NCBI RefSeq assembly: GCF_014857925.1
Contig: NZ_JACYVZ010000016.1
Span: forward strand, 1-58,093
From: Cysteiniphilum marinum
Lineage (GTDB): Bacteria > Pseudomonadota > Gammaproteobacteria > Francisellales > Francisellaceae
Direction of reading: 5' to 3'
Length of the DNA: 58,093 nt
Shown: positions 17,915 to 26,534 of the stretch, piece by piece
How positions within the stretch are numbered: position 1 is the first letter of the stretch
How the letters are laid out: each line of letters opens with the position of its first letter
The notes under the pieces: model-generated
What the model was told of the DNA's origin: nothing
Database searches by the model: none
What the model saw: the letters and a program-made list of their open reading frames with translations, nothing else
Made by a program: the position numbers and the translations under genes

Positions 17915-18132
17915 CAATTATCCTCTTTATTGTTAAACCAGATTAATAAATTAAGCGTGCGCATTGTATCAAAGTTTATATGCTATGTATCAGGTAGATT
18001 TACGCGAAATAGTTACGAGTTGTAATGGCACTCATCATAATGTCCGATTGTTTTGAGAGGTATTGTTGTTTATCGGTAGCCCATAGTATTCTGCATTTAT
18101 CACAAATTATATTGTGATTAATATGCTTATCA

Positions 18133-18157
18133 TAAAATGGTTTGCGATTGGCATGGT
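18133..18157 (+). promoter_or_regulatory. Motif shared with the 15416-15440 repeat arm
   Basis: TAAAATGGTTTGCGATTGGC matches TAAAATGGTTTGTGATGGGT at 15416 in 17 of 20 positions. Both lie 55-75 bases upstream of a plus-strand gene of the accessory region. A common regulator site is possible; two instances cannot prove it. Confidence 0.35.
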
Positions 18158-18189
18158 ATTTGAAAAATAAAAAAGGAAAGGGGTAATTT

Positions 18190-18825
18190 ATGGGGTTATT
18201 TGATTATGCAAAATATGGGGTGTCTTCAACTGTTGGTGCGGTTGCTGGATATGTCGTGCTGCCATCATATGCTGCTCAAGCAACGCGTAGTGCAGTTTCA
18301 TATCTTTGGGGGGCAACAACTGGAATCTTGAGCAGTGTTGCTAAAACCGCTGCGATCGAGAACGCAGGGCACTATGCATTTAGCGTGGCTCAGAATTTTG
18401 GCGGCCCTGCTGGATTTGCTGCAGGGGTTGCAGCTAATGCATTACTTGATAAAGCTGTTAACTATGGTATAGATTTTTATACAAGTGAATCAAAGTTGAA
18501 AAATGAAGTTACAACTGGTGAGTTAACTAAGGATAAAGTAGAAAAATATTTGCAAGATTATTGTGATAGAGGTCAAGGGATTAAAGGCTTATTTAGTGGT
18601 CACTGGCGACATCATGCGATAGAGGTTGGCAAGTTTGTGGAAGATAATAAAACGGTGACAGACTTGAATCAGTATATGAAAAACCTGAAGGAATTCCAAG
18701 GTAAGTTAAAGGGGGAGGCAAAATTAAACGAGCATGGTGAGTTAAATACAAGAGTAGAAGCATTAGAGTCAATGTTTAAAAAAATGCCTGATGCAAACAA
18801 TGGTGGCGTGAGTAACGTTATTTAA
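18190..18825 (+). CDS. Protein with Gly/Ala-rich hydrophobic N-terminal half, unknown function
   Basis: 211 residues from an ATG with GGAAAGGGG upstream. Residues 10-85 are rich in Gly, Ala, Ser and Val (STVGAVAGYVVLPSYAAQ, GGPAGFAAGVAANALL), a pattern of weakly hydrophobic, possibly membrane-inserting helices without a cleavable signal. Residues 95-200 are charged helices (ESKLKNEV, TKDKVEKYLQDYCDRG). It is the first gene of a two-gene operon, 23 bases before the putative cysteine protease. It may be a membrane-active protein or a partner of that enzyme. No family recognised. Confidence 0.6.
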   Translation: MGLFDYAKYGVSSTVGAVAGYVVLPSYAAQATRSAVSYLWGATTGILSSVAKTAAIENAGHYAFSVAQNFGGPAGFAAGVAANALLDKAVNYGIDFYTSESKLKNEVTTGELTKDKVEKYLQDYCDRGQGIKGLFSGHWRHHAIEVGKFVEDNKTVTDLNQYMKNLKEFQGKLKGEAKLNEHGELNTRVEALESMFKKMPDANNGGVSNVI

Positions 18826-18848
18826 CTGAACAAAAAGAGGATAGTAAT

Positions 18849-20210
18849 ATGAATATGGATAATATGGCTCCAACAGAAATTAATAGTATAAATTTATACA
18901 TAACAAAAAATGGAACAACAACGAAGGTAGATTTTAGCGTAGTTGTAAAGGGCTCTTGGGAGAAGAAGGGTAAGCAAGATTACTTTTGCTGTTCCGAAGC
19001 AGAATTGCTATCTATTTTGAATAATGACTTAGTTCAACAAAAATTATTTTCCAGTAAAGATGAACAAATGAATGGTGAGCATAAGGGTGTATCTGCTAAG
19101 CCCACTACAATAGAAGAGCTAAATAATTTATTAAAACAATCAGGTGTTGAAAGGCTTGAGATTAGAGGTGGAGCTAGTTATTTCTCAAATTTGGTAGGAA
19201 GGCAAAAAGGTTACCCTCTCTATTTTGAAACAACTGATAATGAAAATAATAAAATTCTGCATAAAAGAGCAGAACTAAGTCCAAATGAATCTAATCAATA
19301 TGATCTGATCATAAATGGCTTGAATAAAGAATTTAAAGCATCACAAGAACCCTTTAAAAGCCTGAATAATCTCTCACTTATGAATAAGGTGTCAAATGCT
19401 TTTGATAGCAGTAAAAGATATATCAGTTATAATGGGAAGGGTGATGATAATTCCAATTATACAAATGCATTTATTAAGGCGAATAATGGTTCCAAGCTTT
19501 TTAATAATGGGAGCACTCTTCTTATTGCGGGGCTCAACAAGGTTGATGAAAATAAATTATTACCTATATTTGCAAACAAAAAAGCTTTGATGCTATACCC
19601 TACGGTTGACTCGAATAACAGTCATGCTATTTTATCTGTCATTGATAATAGAAATACACCAGCCAAAATAAGAATACTTAACTCATTGAGTTCTTCATTA
19701 GACCCATTAAAATATGATGAGCTTATCATGAATTTGAAATACAATTTTGGCACTGATGATGTTGAAATGATATATATGAATACACAGGCGCCATTGCAAG
19801 GAGACTGCACACGACATGTTGCAATCTGGACGGCAGCGTTACTAAATGGTAAGGATCCTTGTAATGTAGCTTCGTATAGTCAATTATTGTCACAACACTT
19901 TGACCCTAGCTTGTTTAAAATGGACAAAGCTATTGTTATAAAAGATGGTGTTAATCTGGATGCTAAAAATGACTCAAACAAAGAGAAGAGTAACAGTATT
20001 GTTAACAATAGCAAGTCTGATAATAATGAGTTTGAAGAACTTTCAAGTAGTGAAACTGAAGCTGTAAAACAAGCGGATGTTAAATGGCAGTCCGAGTTCT
20101 TGGACGGATATAAAGACGAGTTCTCTAAGCTAGGTCGCCATGAGAAAAATGTAGAGATGAAAATATTTGCCCCATCGTCGTCAAATAGCAACCCTGACTT
20201 CTCAAGATAG
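18849..20210 (+). CDS. Putative CE-clan cysteine protease/acetyltransferase (YopJ/Ulp-like)
   Basis: 453 residues, no signal peptide. The ATG follows AAAAGAGGATAG. Residues 255-325 show a pattern like CE-clan enzymes (Ulp1/SUMO protease, YopJ, ChlaDUB): HAILSVIDN with H259, the strand RILNSL with N278 where an Asp/Asn/Glu is expected, a Gln-rich turn (Q313, Q317) and then GDC with C320 opening a helix (TRHVAIWTAALL). The usual Gly after the Cys is Thr here. Such bacterial proteins are nearly always delivered into eukaryotic cells to remove ubiquitin-like tags or acetylate kinases. The first 200 residues match nothing I know; the tail is Ser/Asn/Lys-rich. The assignment rests on motif reading only. 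Confidence 0.5.
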   Translation: MNMDNMAPTEINSINLYITKNGTTTKVDFSVVVKGSWEKKGKQDYFCCSEAELLSILNNDLVQQKLFSSKDEQMNGEHKGVSAKPTTIEELNNLLKQSGVERLEIRGGASYFSNLVGRQKGYPLYFETTDNENNKILHKRAELSPNESNQYDLIINGLNKEFKASQEPFKSLNNLSLMNKVSNAFDSSKRYISYNGKGDDNSNYTNAFIKANNGSKLFNNGSTLLIAGLNKVDENKLLPIFANKKALMLYPTVDSNNSHAILSVIDNRNTPAKIRILNSLSSSLDPLKYDELIMNLKYNFGTDDVEMIYMNTQAPLQGDCTRHVAIWTAALLNGKDPCNVASYSQLLSQHFDPSLFKMDKAIVIKDGVNLDAKNDSNKEKSNSIVNNSKSDNNEFEELSSSETEAVKQADVKWQSEFLDGYKDEFSKLGRHEKNVEMKIFAPSSSNSNPDFSR

Positions 20211-20446
20211 TCGCGTTTATTGATTGAAATTTATAACCATTGATATTCTCGATTAGCTTTCAAAATTTATGAGCATACTATTTTCTTCAAGGTGTCGAAA
20301 AAATATCGCTTATTTCGGACATAGTAACCATAAATGTTCAATTCTCTACTATTTTGTCACTTTAGATTATTACTATTGCGATGTCTAACAGCAAAAACTT
20401 TTAGTTGTTAGTTGTGTGTTAATCTGATTGAGGAGAGAAAGAGAAA

Positions 20447-21874
20447 ATGAAAGTTATGCTTAAAAAAAGTGTTGTTGGGTTAATGATTTTAGGATTTAGT
20501 GGTTCAGTTATGGCTAACCCAGTATCCAAGGAAGTTTTTCAAAAAAGTGTAAATGCAAATACAGAGTTTGCGTTAAATACATCTTTTCAAAAGAATAACA
20601 ACGCAGAGTACGCTGCATTTGATGATCTCAAAGCAAGCGCACAAAGTATTGTGCAAATGGTTAGTACAGGTGATGTCGATTATGCAAAATTAGTGCAAAT
20701 TATTTTTTCAATACAGCCGGATATTACCAAGATTAAATCAGCTTACAATGCATATATCAGTGATCAAAATGTTCAAAATGTGATGAATGCATATCAAAAG
20801 GTAAGTGATCAATTGCAGCAAATGTATCAAACAGGTTTTGATGTTCAGGTGCTTGAACAGTTAGAACAATTGAGTGAGTATCTAGCTAATAGTGTTGACG
20901 CTGTTTATACAGTTAAAGATAAGGCAAACCGAGATGCGAAAACTGTGCAGTCAGAATCTTCGCAAAAGCAGTTAGATCTTGTTAATCAGCAGGTTTTTAC
21001 TAATACCTTTGCGATCATCAAAGCTGCTGAGTTGGCAGGTGTCAAAGATGCTAACGCACAGTATGCTAAGATCATCACGTCATCAGTGTATTTGCCATAT
21101 ACTTATGTTAGCGTGTTAGATGACATCATCAATAAACAAATTATTAATATTCAACCTGTTGACAAGACTCAGCTTATCGCCGAGTTTAAGAAGTTTGCTG
21201 ATGCTAAAACAGCTGAAGCTGCTGATTATATACATCAGTCAATTGACAATGGTGCGAATCTTGCAATGGATGAATTAGTTAAAAACTTACAAAAAGCGGT
21301 TGATCAGGTTGATAAAGAGGCAGAGCGTCTACAGGCTAAGGCAGAACAAGAGCTTCCTGGGTTGCGCGCAAAAAGAGATGCCGAAAGTGCTAAGATGAAA
21401 GAGGCACTCAATAAGTGGGATGTCAAAGGCTATGCGATCGCGTTGTATCACTTCACAATAGCAAATAATCTGGTGAAATTAGCTAAAGATACAGCCAATG
21501 GCACCGGTCCCGTATTTAAAGCAAAAGACCTCGTACATCAAGGGTTTGAAACGGTGAAAAATTCTAAAGATCAAGTTGATGATCTATATAAAAAGAATGT
21601 TTTAGAAAAAGAGCCGATGAAAACAGTGCTCTTTGCCACTGAAGTATTTTCAGGTCAGCAACAGGCCATTGAGCAAGTAAACTTATTGGACTTTGATAAG
21701 ATGGAAGCACTTGCGAGCTCAGGTAATAAAGTTGCTGAACTATTAGTTAATGGCGCTAAGAGTTATCAAAAATTGATTAATCAGCGTAGTGAAAAGCAGG
21801 TTTCGGCAGCAGAGGCTTATGATTATGTCATTTATCGTGTTCTTGAAGGGCTTAATGCTAATGTGAGTAAGTAA
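20447..21874 (+). CDS. Exported helical protein of unknown function
   Basis: 475 residues with a strong ribosome site (GAGGAGAG) and a signal peptide (KKSVVGLMILGFSGSVMANP, cleavage after MANP or MA). The mature protein is almost entirely predicted helical and lacks cysteine. Around residues 260-315 a Glu/Lys/Ala-rich coiled coil occurs (KAVDQVDKEAERLQAKAEQE). There is no membrane segment. The regular helical build suggests an elongated periplasmic or secreted protein. It is convergent with the lipase gene. I recognise no family. Confidence 0.65.
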   Translation: MKVMLKKSVVGLMILGFSGSVMANPVSKEVFQKSVNANTEFALNTSFQKNNNAEYAAFDDLKASAQSIVQMVSTGDVDYAKLVQIIFSIQPDITKIKSAYNAYISDQNVQNVMNAYQKVSDQLQQMYQTGFDVQVLEQLEQLSEYLANSVDAVYTVKDKANRDAKTVQSESSQKQLDLVNQQVFTNTFAIIKAAELAGVKDANAQYAKIITSSVYLPYTYVSVLDDIINKQIINIQPVDKTQLIAEFKKFADAKTAEAADYIHQSIDNGANLAMDELVKNLQKAVDQVDKEAERLQAKAEQELPGLRAKRDAESAKMKEALNKWDVKGYAIALYHFTIANNLVKLAKDTANGTGPVFKAKDLVHQGFETVKNSKDQVDDLYKKNVLEKEPMKTVLFATEVFSGQQQAIEQVNLLDFDKMEALASSGNKVAELLVNGAKSYQKLINQRSEKQVSAAEAYDYVIYRVLEGLNANVSK

Positions 21875-21876
21875 TG

Positions 21877-21902
21877 ATGTATAAATAACTGAAGTTATAC
21901 AT
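21877..21902. terminator. Hairpin between convergent genes
   Basis: ATGTATAA...TTATACAT forms an 8-bp AT-rich stem, and the overlapping palindrome ATAACTGAAGTTAT gives an alternative fold. It starts 2 bases after the stop of the 20447 gene and lies before the 3' end of the lipase gene. A bidirectional terminator is plausible but there is no clear U-tract. Confidence 0.35.
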
Positions 21903-21957
21903 ATAAAATGCTTGTCCCTTGTTGGCAAAATATCTTGCAATATAGAAAGCTGTAGCA

Positions 21958-23622
21958 CTAGTCAAAAGCTTCCATTGCTTTAGCTATTTTTGCAGCAATC
22001 ACTTGATGTGCTGCCGCTGTTGGGTGTAGCATGTCTTCAAATAGATGTTTTTTGTTGTTCGCTTGCGGTGTGCAAAGTAATGCAGAATTGGTTAAAGCTG
22101 TCAATGGACTGTCTTGAGTTACTGGAGACTGCGTACACGCAGGCGTTGACACATCATCAAATTGATAATTTTTTCCAAGCACCGATATTTCATAATTTGC
22201 AACGATATCATTCATTAAATTAAACACATCTATTGGCACAATTTTAATAGTTGAATCCTGCTTTTGTAATGCGCCTAACATATTATTCAGTGTCGTGTTA
22301 TAGGCAACAGAAGCTTTTTCTAAAGCAGATTGTTTGCCTGCTGCAATCGCCAATGGCGTCAAGCCAACGTTTGGTAATAACAACACGACAAATTTTCTAG
22401 CACCATGCGCTGCGAGATACTCTACATCATAAACAATATCACTGGCAGCTTGCTTCATTGCATGGGAGACTTCAGTGGCTGATGGGCTAGGTGTTTTTTT
22501 CAGTGCGATAAGTAAGTTATTTGCCCCACCCCATAAAATGTAGACTTTATCAGGGTCAGCTTCATACTTTCCAGTGGCAACATTAAACGGCATCGTTTTC
22601 AGATAGCTATCGATCTGATTTTCTTTTTCTAATTGATCATATACAAACTGTAGATTTTCATTATCGCCACTGGCTTTTGGGCAGCTATATAACGTCTCCC
22701 CGTTTTTCTTTGGCACTGGACCAATTGGTAACGGCATATACAAAGGGACATTGCCTGGTGGGCGAAATTGTTGAGGGAAGATGTCAAACGATGATTTTGC
22801 TACAATAAAATTGATACCTGCACATGTCGTTGTTGCACCGCCTTGCGCATAATTATTGCCATTTAATGTAGCACTCTGAGTGTCAATGGCCGCACTACGA
22901 AACCATAAAATTAAATTCACACCGGCATACCAAGCAGGATATGCAATTTTAACAGGCTTAATATAGTTTACATTATTCGCACCTGTTGCTGTTAAGGACT
23001 GCCCCAATAATTTACTTAAACTTGAAGCCCATACTTCCCCGCCGAGCGTAGTATAGTTTGCTGTTTTATTGTTGGCATTGGCAAGCTTAGGCCATTTGTT
23101 GATATATTGGGGCGCGAATCTTTGTAACGCATTGACTAAGTTTGGGAATAGATCTTGCACACCTTGATCTGATAAGCTATCGCCAAACACGACAAAATGA
23201 TGCGATTTGTCTCCTTTAATCGTCAAGGTTTGTTTCATTTTGCCCACGGATACTGTCAGTGTCTCTTGTTGATTGTATTGCTCACTAGCTACCGGGGCAT
23301 ATTTTAAACTAAATACACAGCTCTCCCCATCGTGTATTGTCTGTGCACACGTTCCTAAATCAACACTAAACCCAGCGTCTGGATTGGATTGAGTTATGTT
23401 GACATCATAGGAGTTTAGCTGACCGATGCCATTAATGCTCGGATTGGATAAGCTTATTTTAAAGTCTTTGTAATTATGCGCATTAAGATCTGCATGAATA
23501 ACATTGTCTGTTGCTGAATGAATTGTCATCCCAACGACTGAATCACCGTTTCCTTCACTACCGCCACATGCAGATAGTAAAATAACGATGGGAATAAAAC
23601 TTAATTTTTTGCACTGAAACAC
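21958..23622 (-). CDS. Lipoprotein GDSL/SGNH-family lipase or acyltransferase
   Basis: 554 residues. The lipobox LLSAC places the lipidated Cys at 19, so it is anchored in the outer membrane or surface. Residues 40-135 resemble an Ig-like domain (TCAQTIHDGESC, SLKYAPV). The SGNH hydrolase core follows: block I FGDSLSDQG with nucleophile S149, block III WGGANNLL (oxyanion Asn), and block V DMLHPTAAAH with the catalytic Asp and His. Members cleave lipid or other acyl esters, or transfer acyl groups. It is similar in layout to the secreted GDSL phospholipase/GCAT enzymes of Legionella and Vibrio. A remnant of an outer-membrane protein gene lies 16 bases upstream. Confidence 0.9.
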   Translation of the reverse strand: MFQCKKLSFIPIVILLSACGGSEGNGDSVVGMTIHSATDNVIHADLNAHNYKDFKISLSNPSINGIGQLNSYDVNITQSNPDAGFSVDLGTCAQTIHDGESCVFSLKYAPVASEQYNQQETLTVSVGKMKQTLTIKGDKSHHFVVFGDSLSDQGVQDLFPNLVNALQRFAPQYINKWPKLANANNKTANYTTLGGEVWASSLSKLLGQSLTATGANNVNYIKPVKIAYPAWYAGVNLILWFRSAAIDTQSATLNGNNYAQGGATTTCAGINFIVAKSSFDIFPQQFRPPGNVPLYMPLPIGPVPKKNGETLYSCPKASGDNENLQFVYDQLEKENQIDSYLKTMPFNVATGKYEADPDKVYILWGGANNLLIALKKTPSPSATEVSHAMKQAASDIVYDVEYLAAHGARKFVVLLLPNVGLTPLAIAAGKQSALEKASVAYNTTLNNMLGALQKQDSTIKIVPIDVFNLMNDIVANYEISVLGKNYQFDDVSTPACTQSPVTQDSPLTALTNSALLCTPQANNKKHLFEDMLHPTAAAHQVIAAKIAKAMEAFD

Positions 23623-23638
23623 TTGTATTTACCCTCTA

Positions 23639-23830
23639 TCAAAAATTATATCTAAACGCCAAACTAAAAACATCTGCATAACCTCTGTAATTTGCTGCCT
23701 CCTGCATCCGATAGTCCGCAGCAAAGATCATAGGCAAAAATGATAATTTATATATTGTCTTTATGGCTTCTCTTTTATTACAAAACACCGGTTCCCCTTC
23801 AATTAAATACACTGCGCCACCTATCAGGCG
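23639..23830 (-). pseudogene. C-terminal remnant of a probable outer-membrane beta-barrel protein
   Basis: An open stretch of 63 codons with no start codon at its beginning, bounded upstream by two in-frame TAA codons. It encodes GGAVYLIEGEPVFCNKREAI and ends ADVFSLAFRYNF followed by a stop. The alternating hydrophobic strand with a terminal aromatic Phe is the classical outer-membrane insertion signal of beta-barrel proteins. The 5' part of the gene is missing. It sits in the same orientation directly before the lipase gene, so the intact ancestor may have been cotranscribed with it. Confidence 0.5.
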
Positions 23831-24334
23831 TTATTACTTTAACTTTTTTGATGTGTTTTAATAGTCAAGAGAGAAAGCTCAGTCACTTCTAAAACAGTTA
23901 AAGTCACCTGAGAATTTAGCTGTAACAAGGATTAGCGCTCCAGGCAGATCTGAGTTTAAAATCGTTACAGGATGTTGGGGGATTTTGTTGCCATATTGAT
24001 CAGGTAAGTGTGGATGGCTATTTTGTGACTATAAGTTTTTTCATAGTCTCTAAGATACATAAAGCAGCTGCATATGTTCATTGCTACATGATTTATGATG
24101 GATAGGTAGCGCAATGATTGCAGCTACAAAAGGGAAGACCAAAATGTACTTATTTTGCTTGATCATGAACTTTGCTTAGAAAGCGCTCCCAAAGTGCCAT
24201 AACAGCTTAAAACATTGTTGCATCTAGATACCTTAAACCGTGTAATTATGCTGCAATAGCACACGCGGGCGCCTATAAATACATATTATCTTTAATAAGG
24301 ACTAAAAAGGTTAAGCTGTGTATCAACTTAGAGG
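23831..24334. other. Gene-free region of about 500 bases
   Basis: No convincing coding frame on either strand. It lies upstream of the degraded outer-membrane gene and downstream of the response regulator, so it may be decayed coding sequence. No repeat of other parts of the window was noticed. Confidence 0.5.
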
Positions 24335-25090
24335 TTAGTTACTTTTTGTTACATCACACTCAAAACGATACCCATAGGAGCGTAAACTTTTGATTAAAGG
24401 CGTTGCAGATTGAGTGTTTTCACTATTAAGAATCTTGCGCAGGCGGCTGATTTTGACATCAATGCTCCTGTCAAGATGATCTATGGTTTGTCCACCAAGC
24501 AAAGTGAGTATTCGCTCTCTACTTATGGTGGTGTTCGGGTGCTTGAGAAAAATAAGCAGTAATTCATAAAGTGATTTATGTAGAAATATCTTTTTGCCAT
24601 TTGAGGCGTGCAATTCATGCTTTGCAATATCAAGCTTCCAATGTGCAAAGTTGTAATACAGCGCATGATGATCAGACGGTTTTTGAGCTTGGTTTTGGCG
24701 GCGTATTAATGCATGAATATGTGCAACCAGTTCACGCAAGTGACACGACTTTGAGAGATAATGGTCGGCACCAATTTCAAGACCAATAATTCGATCATAT
24801 GAATCATCTAGGCTTGTTAACATGATGATGGGAATCATATTGTTATTAGCTCGTAGATATTTACAGAGATCAACACCACTTAATCCGGGTAGTTGAAGAT
24901 CAAGAATCAGTAAATCGTAAGTATTGTTTTGTGTTAGCAAATCAAGAGCTTTTAAGCCATCTTGTGCGGTGCTCACGCGAAAACCGTATTCAGTCAGTGC
25001 GTGGCAAACGAGCTCTTGGTATTCATTATCATCTTCAACTAGTAGTATATGTGCTTGCAAGTTTGGCTCTGATGGGTTGTGAGTTTTCAT
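24335..25090 (-). CDS. Orphan OmpR/PhoB-family response regulator
   Basis: 251 residues. Receiver domain with E19-D20-D21, phosphoacceptor D64 (LLILDLQLPG), T92 and K114. The residue after the lysine is Ser (YLSKSCH) instead of the usual Pro, which may alter the switch loop. The winged-helix domain contains ISRERILTLLGG and DVKISRLRKIL, ending RSYGYRFECDV. No histidine kinase lies nearby, so the partner is encoded elsewhere. It is divergent from glmM with about 100 bases between them. The 12 extra residues before the first strand are polar. Confidence 0.9.
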   Translation of the reverse strand: MKTHNPSEPNLQAHILLVEDDNEYQELVCHALTEYGFRVSTAQDGLKALDLLTQNNTYDLLILDLQLPGLSGVDLCKYLRANNNMIPIIMLTSLDDSYDRIIGLEIGADHYLSKSCHLRELVAHIHALIRRQNQAQKPSDHHALYYNFAHWKLDIAKHELHASNGKKIFLHKSLYELLLIFLKHPNTTISRERILTLLGGQTIDHLDRSIDVKISRLRKILNSENTQSATPLIKSLRSYGYRFECDVTKSN

Positions 25091-25193
25091 CAGATTTTAT
25101 CACTTTCGCCAAGAAAAGCACTTAACGATTTGTGTTAAGTAGCGCATAATGTAGAGCGTTTTAAATCTAAAAAGCAAAAAGCACTAAATATAT

Positions 25194-26522
25194 ATGGCAA
25201 GGAAATATTTTGGCACCGATGGTGTGCGCGGGAAAGTAGGTGTTAATCCGATTACGCCTGAGTTTGCAATGAAGATGGGTAATGCTGTAGGGCAGGCGCT
25301 GCGTGAAAAAGGGTTGCCCCTTGTCGTTGTGATGGGTCAGGACACTAGACGCTCCTCAGATATGTTAAAGGCGGGGTTTATTGCAGGCATTACTGCGGTT
25401 GGTGTTAATGTGATTAATTTAGGCATGGTGCCGACACCCGTTGTCGCCTTTATGGTGCCAATTTTTAAAGCCGGCGCTGGAGTGGTCTTAAGTGCGTCAC
25501 ACAATCCTTTTTATGACAATGGGATTAAACTGTTTTCGCCTGAGGGGCATAAGTTGCCGGATGATGTTGAATATCAGATTGAGCGCTATATTGATGAAGG
25601 GTTTTACTATCAGCCAGAAGGTGAGTTTGGTGAGATTTATAGTCAGATCAATGAAGTTGAGCCTTATATTAAGCATTGCTTGACGTCATTTGCGGATCAG
25701 ATTAATTTGAGTGATAAAAAAATCATTGTTGATTGTGCCAATGGCGCGCTATTTCGTGTCGCCAAAGAAGTGTTTTCACGCTTAAATTTGAATGTTGTTG
25801 ATATTGCCTCAAATCCAGATGGTTTAAATATCAATGAGGAATGTGGTGCAGTGCATCTTGATGCATTAAAAACTGCTGTTATCAATCAAAATGCTGATTT
25901 AGGTATTGCCTTTGATGGTGATGGTGATCGGATTATGCTTGTTGATGAAACAGGGTGCGTGGTTGATGGCGATGATATCTTATTGGCTTTAGCAAAATAC
26001 AATGAAAACATCCCCGGTGTGGTTGGCACGGTGATGACGAATCTTGCGATTGAGCAGGAGTTTTTAAAGCTTAATTTGCCATTTAAACGGGCTAAAGTCG
26101 GTGATCGCTATGTGATGGAGTTGTTGCTTGAAAATAATTGGACGCTTGGCGGTGAGTCTTCTGGGCACATTATTGATCTTCGTTATAATTCAACTGGTGA
26201 TGGATTAACAGCGGCATTGCAAATTTTGGCATTATTAACAAAAGTCAATAAGCCTTTATCAACGCTGATGAGTAGTCAAAAGATGCCACAGTTAATGATT
26301 AATGTGCCGTTAACCAAGAAGCTTGATGCTAATGATATGAGTCTATTGATCGAAGATGTCAGCTTTGTTGAGAAAACCTTAGGAAGCGATGGTCGTGTGG
26401 TCTTGCGCCCTTCGGGTACTGAACCCGTATTGCGTGTAATGGTTGAGGCAAAAACAGTTGATCTTACTAAGAAATGGGTGGATTATCTGGTTGAAAAGGT
26501 TAAAGAAAAATTAAATGCTTAA
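25194..26522 (+). CDS. glmM: Phosphoglucosamine mutase
   Basis: 442 residues, full length. It interconverts glucosamine-6-phosphate and glucosamine-1-phosphate on the path to UDP-GlcNAc, needed for peptidoglycan and LPS. Seen: MARKYFGTDGVRG start, the active-site phosphoserine loop VVLSASHNP with S102, the metal-binding DGDGDR loop, the sugar-binding GGESSGH and the phosphate-binding RPSGTEP. It heads a tight cluster with tpiA and secG; its stop is 12 bases before tpiA. The promoter should lie in the 100 bases shared with the divergent response regulator. Confidence 0.97.
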   Translation: MARKYFGTDGVRGKVGVNPITPEFAMKMGNAVGQALREKGLPLVVVMGQDTRRSSDMLKAGFIAGITAVGVNVINLGMVPTPVVAFMVPIFKAGAGVVLSASHNPFYDNGIKLFSPEGHKLPDDVEYQIERYIDEGFYYQPEGEFGEIYSQINEVEPYIKHCLTSFADQINLSDKKIIVDCANGALFRVAKEVFSRLNLNVVDIASNPDGLNINEECGAVHLDALKTAVINQNADLGIAFDGDGDRIMLVDETGCVVDGDDILLALAKYNENIPGVVGTVMTNLAIEQEFLKLNLPFKRAKVGDRYVMELLLENNWTLGGESSGHIIDLRYNSTGDGLTAALQILALLTKVNKPLSTLMSSQKMPQLMINVPLTKKLDANDMSLLIEDVSFVEKTLGSDGRVVLRPSGTEPVLRVMVEAKTVDLTKKWVDYLVEKVKEKLNA

Positions 26523-26534
26523 TATGGAGTAACG

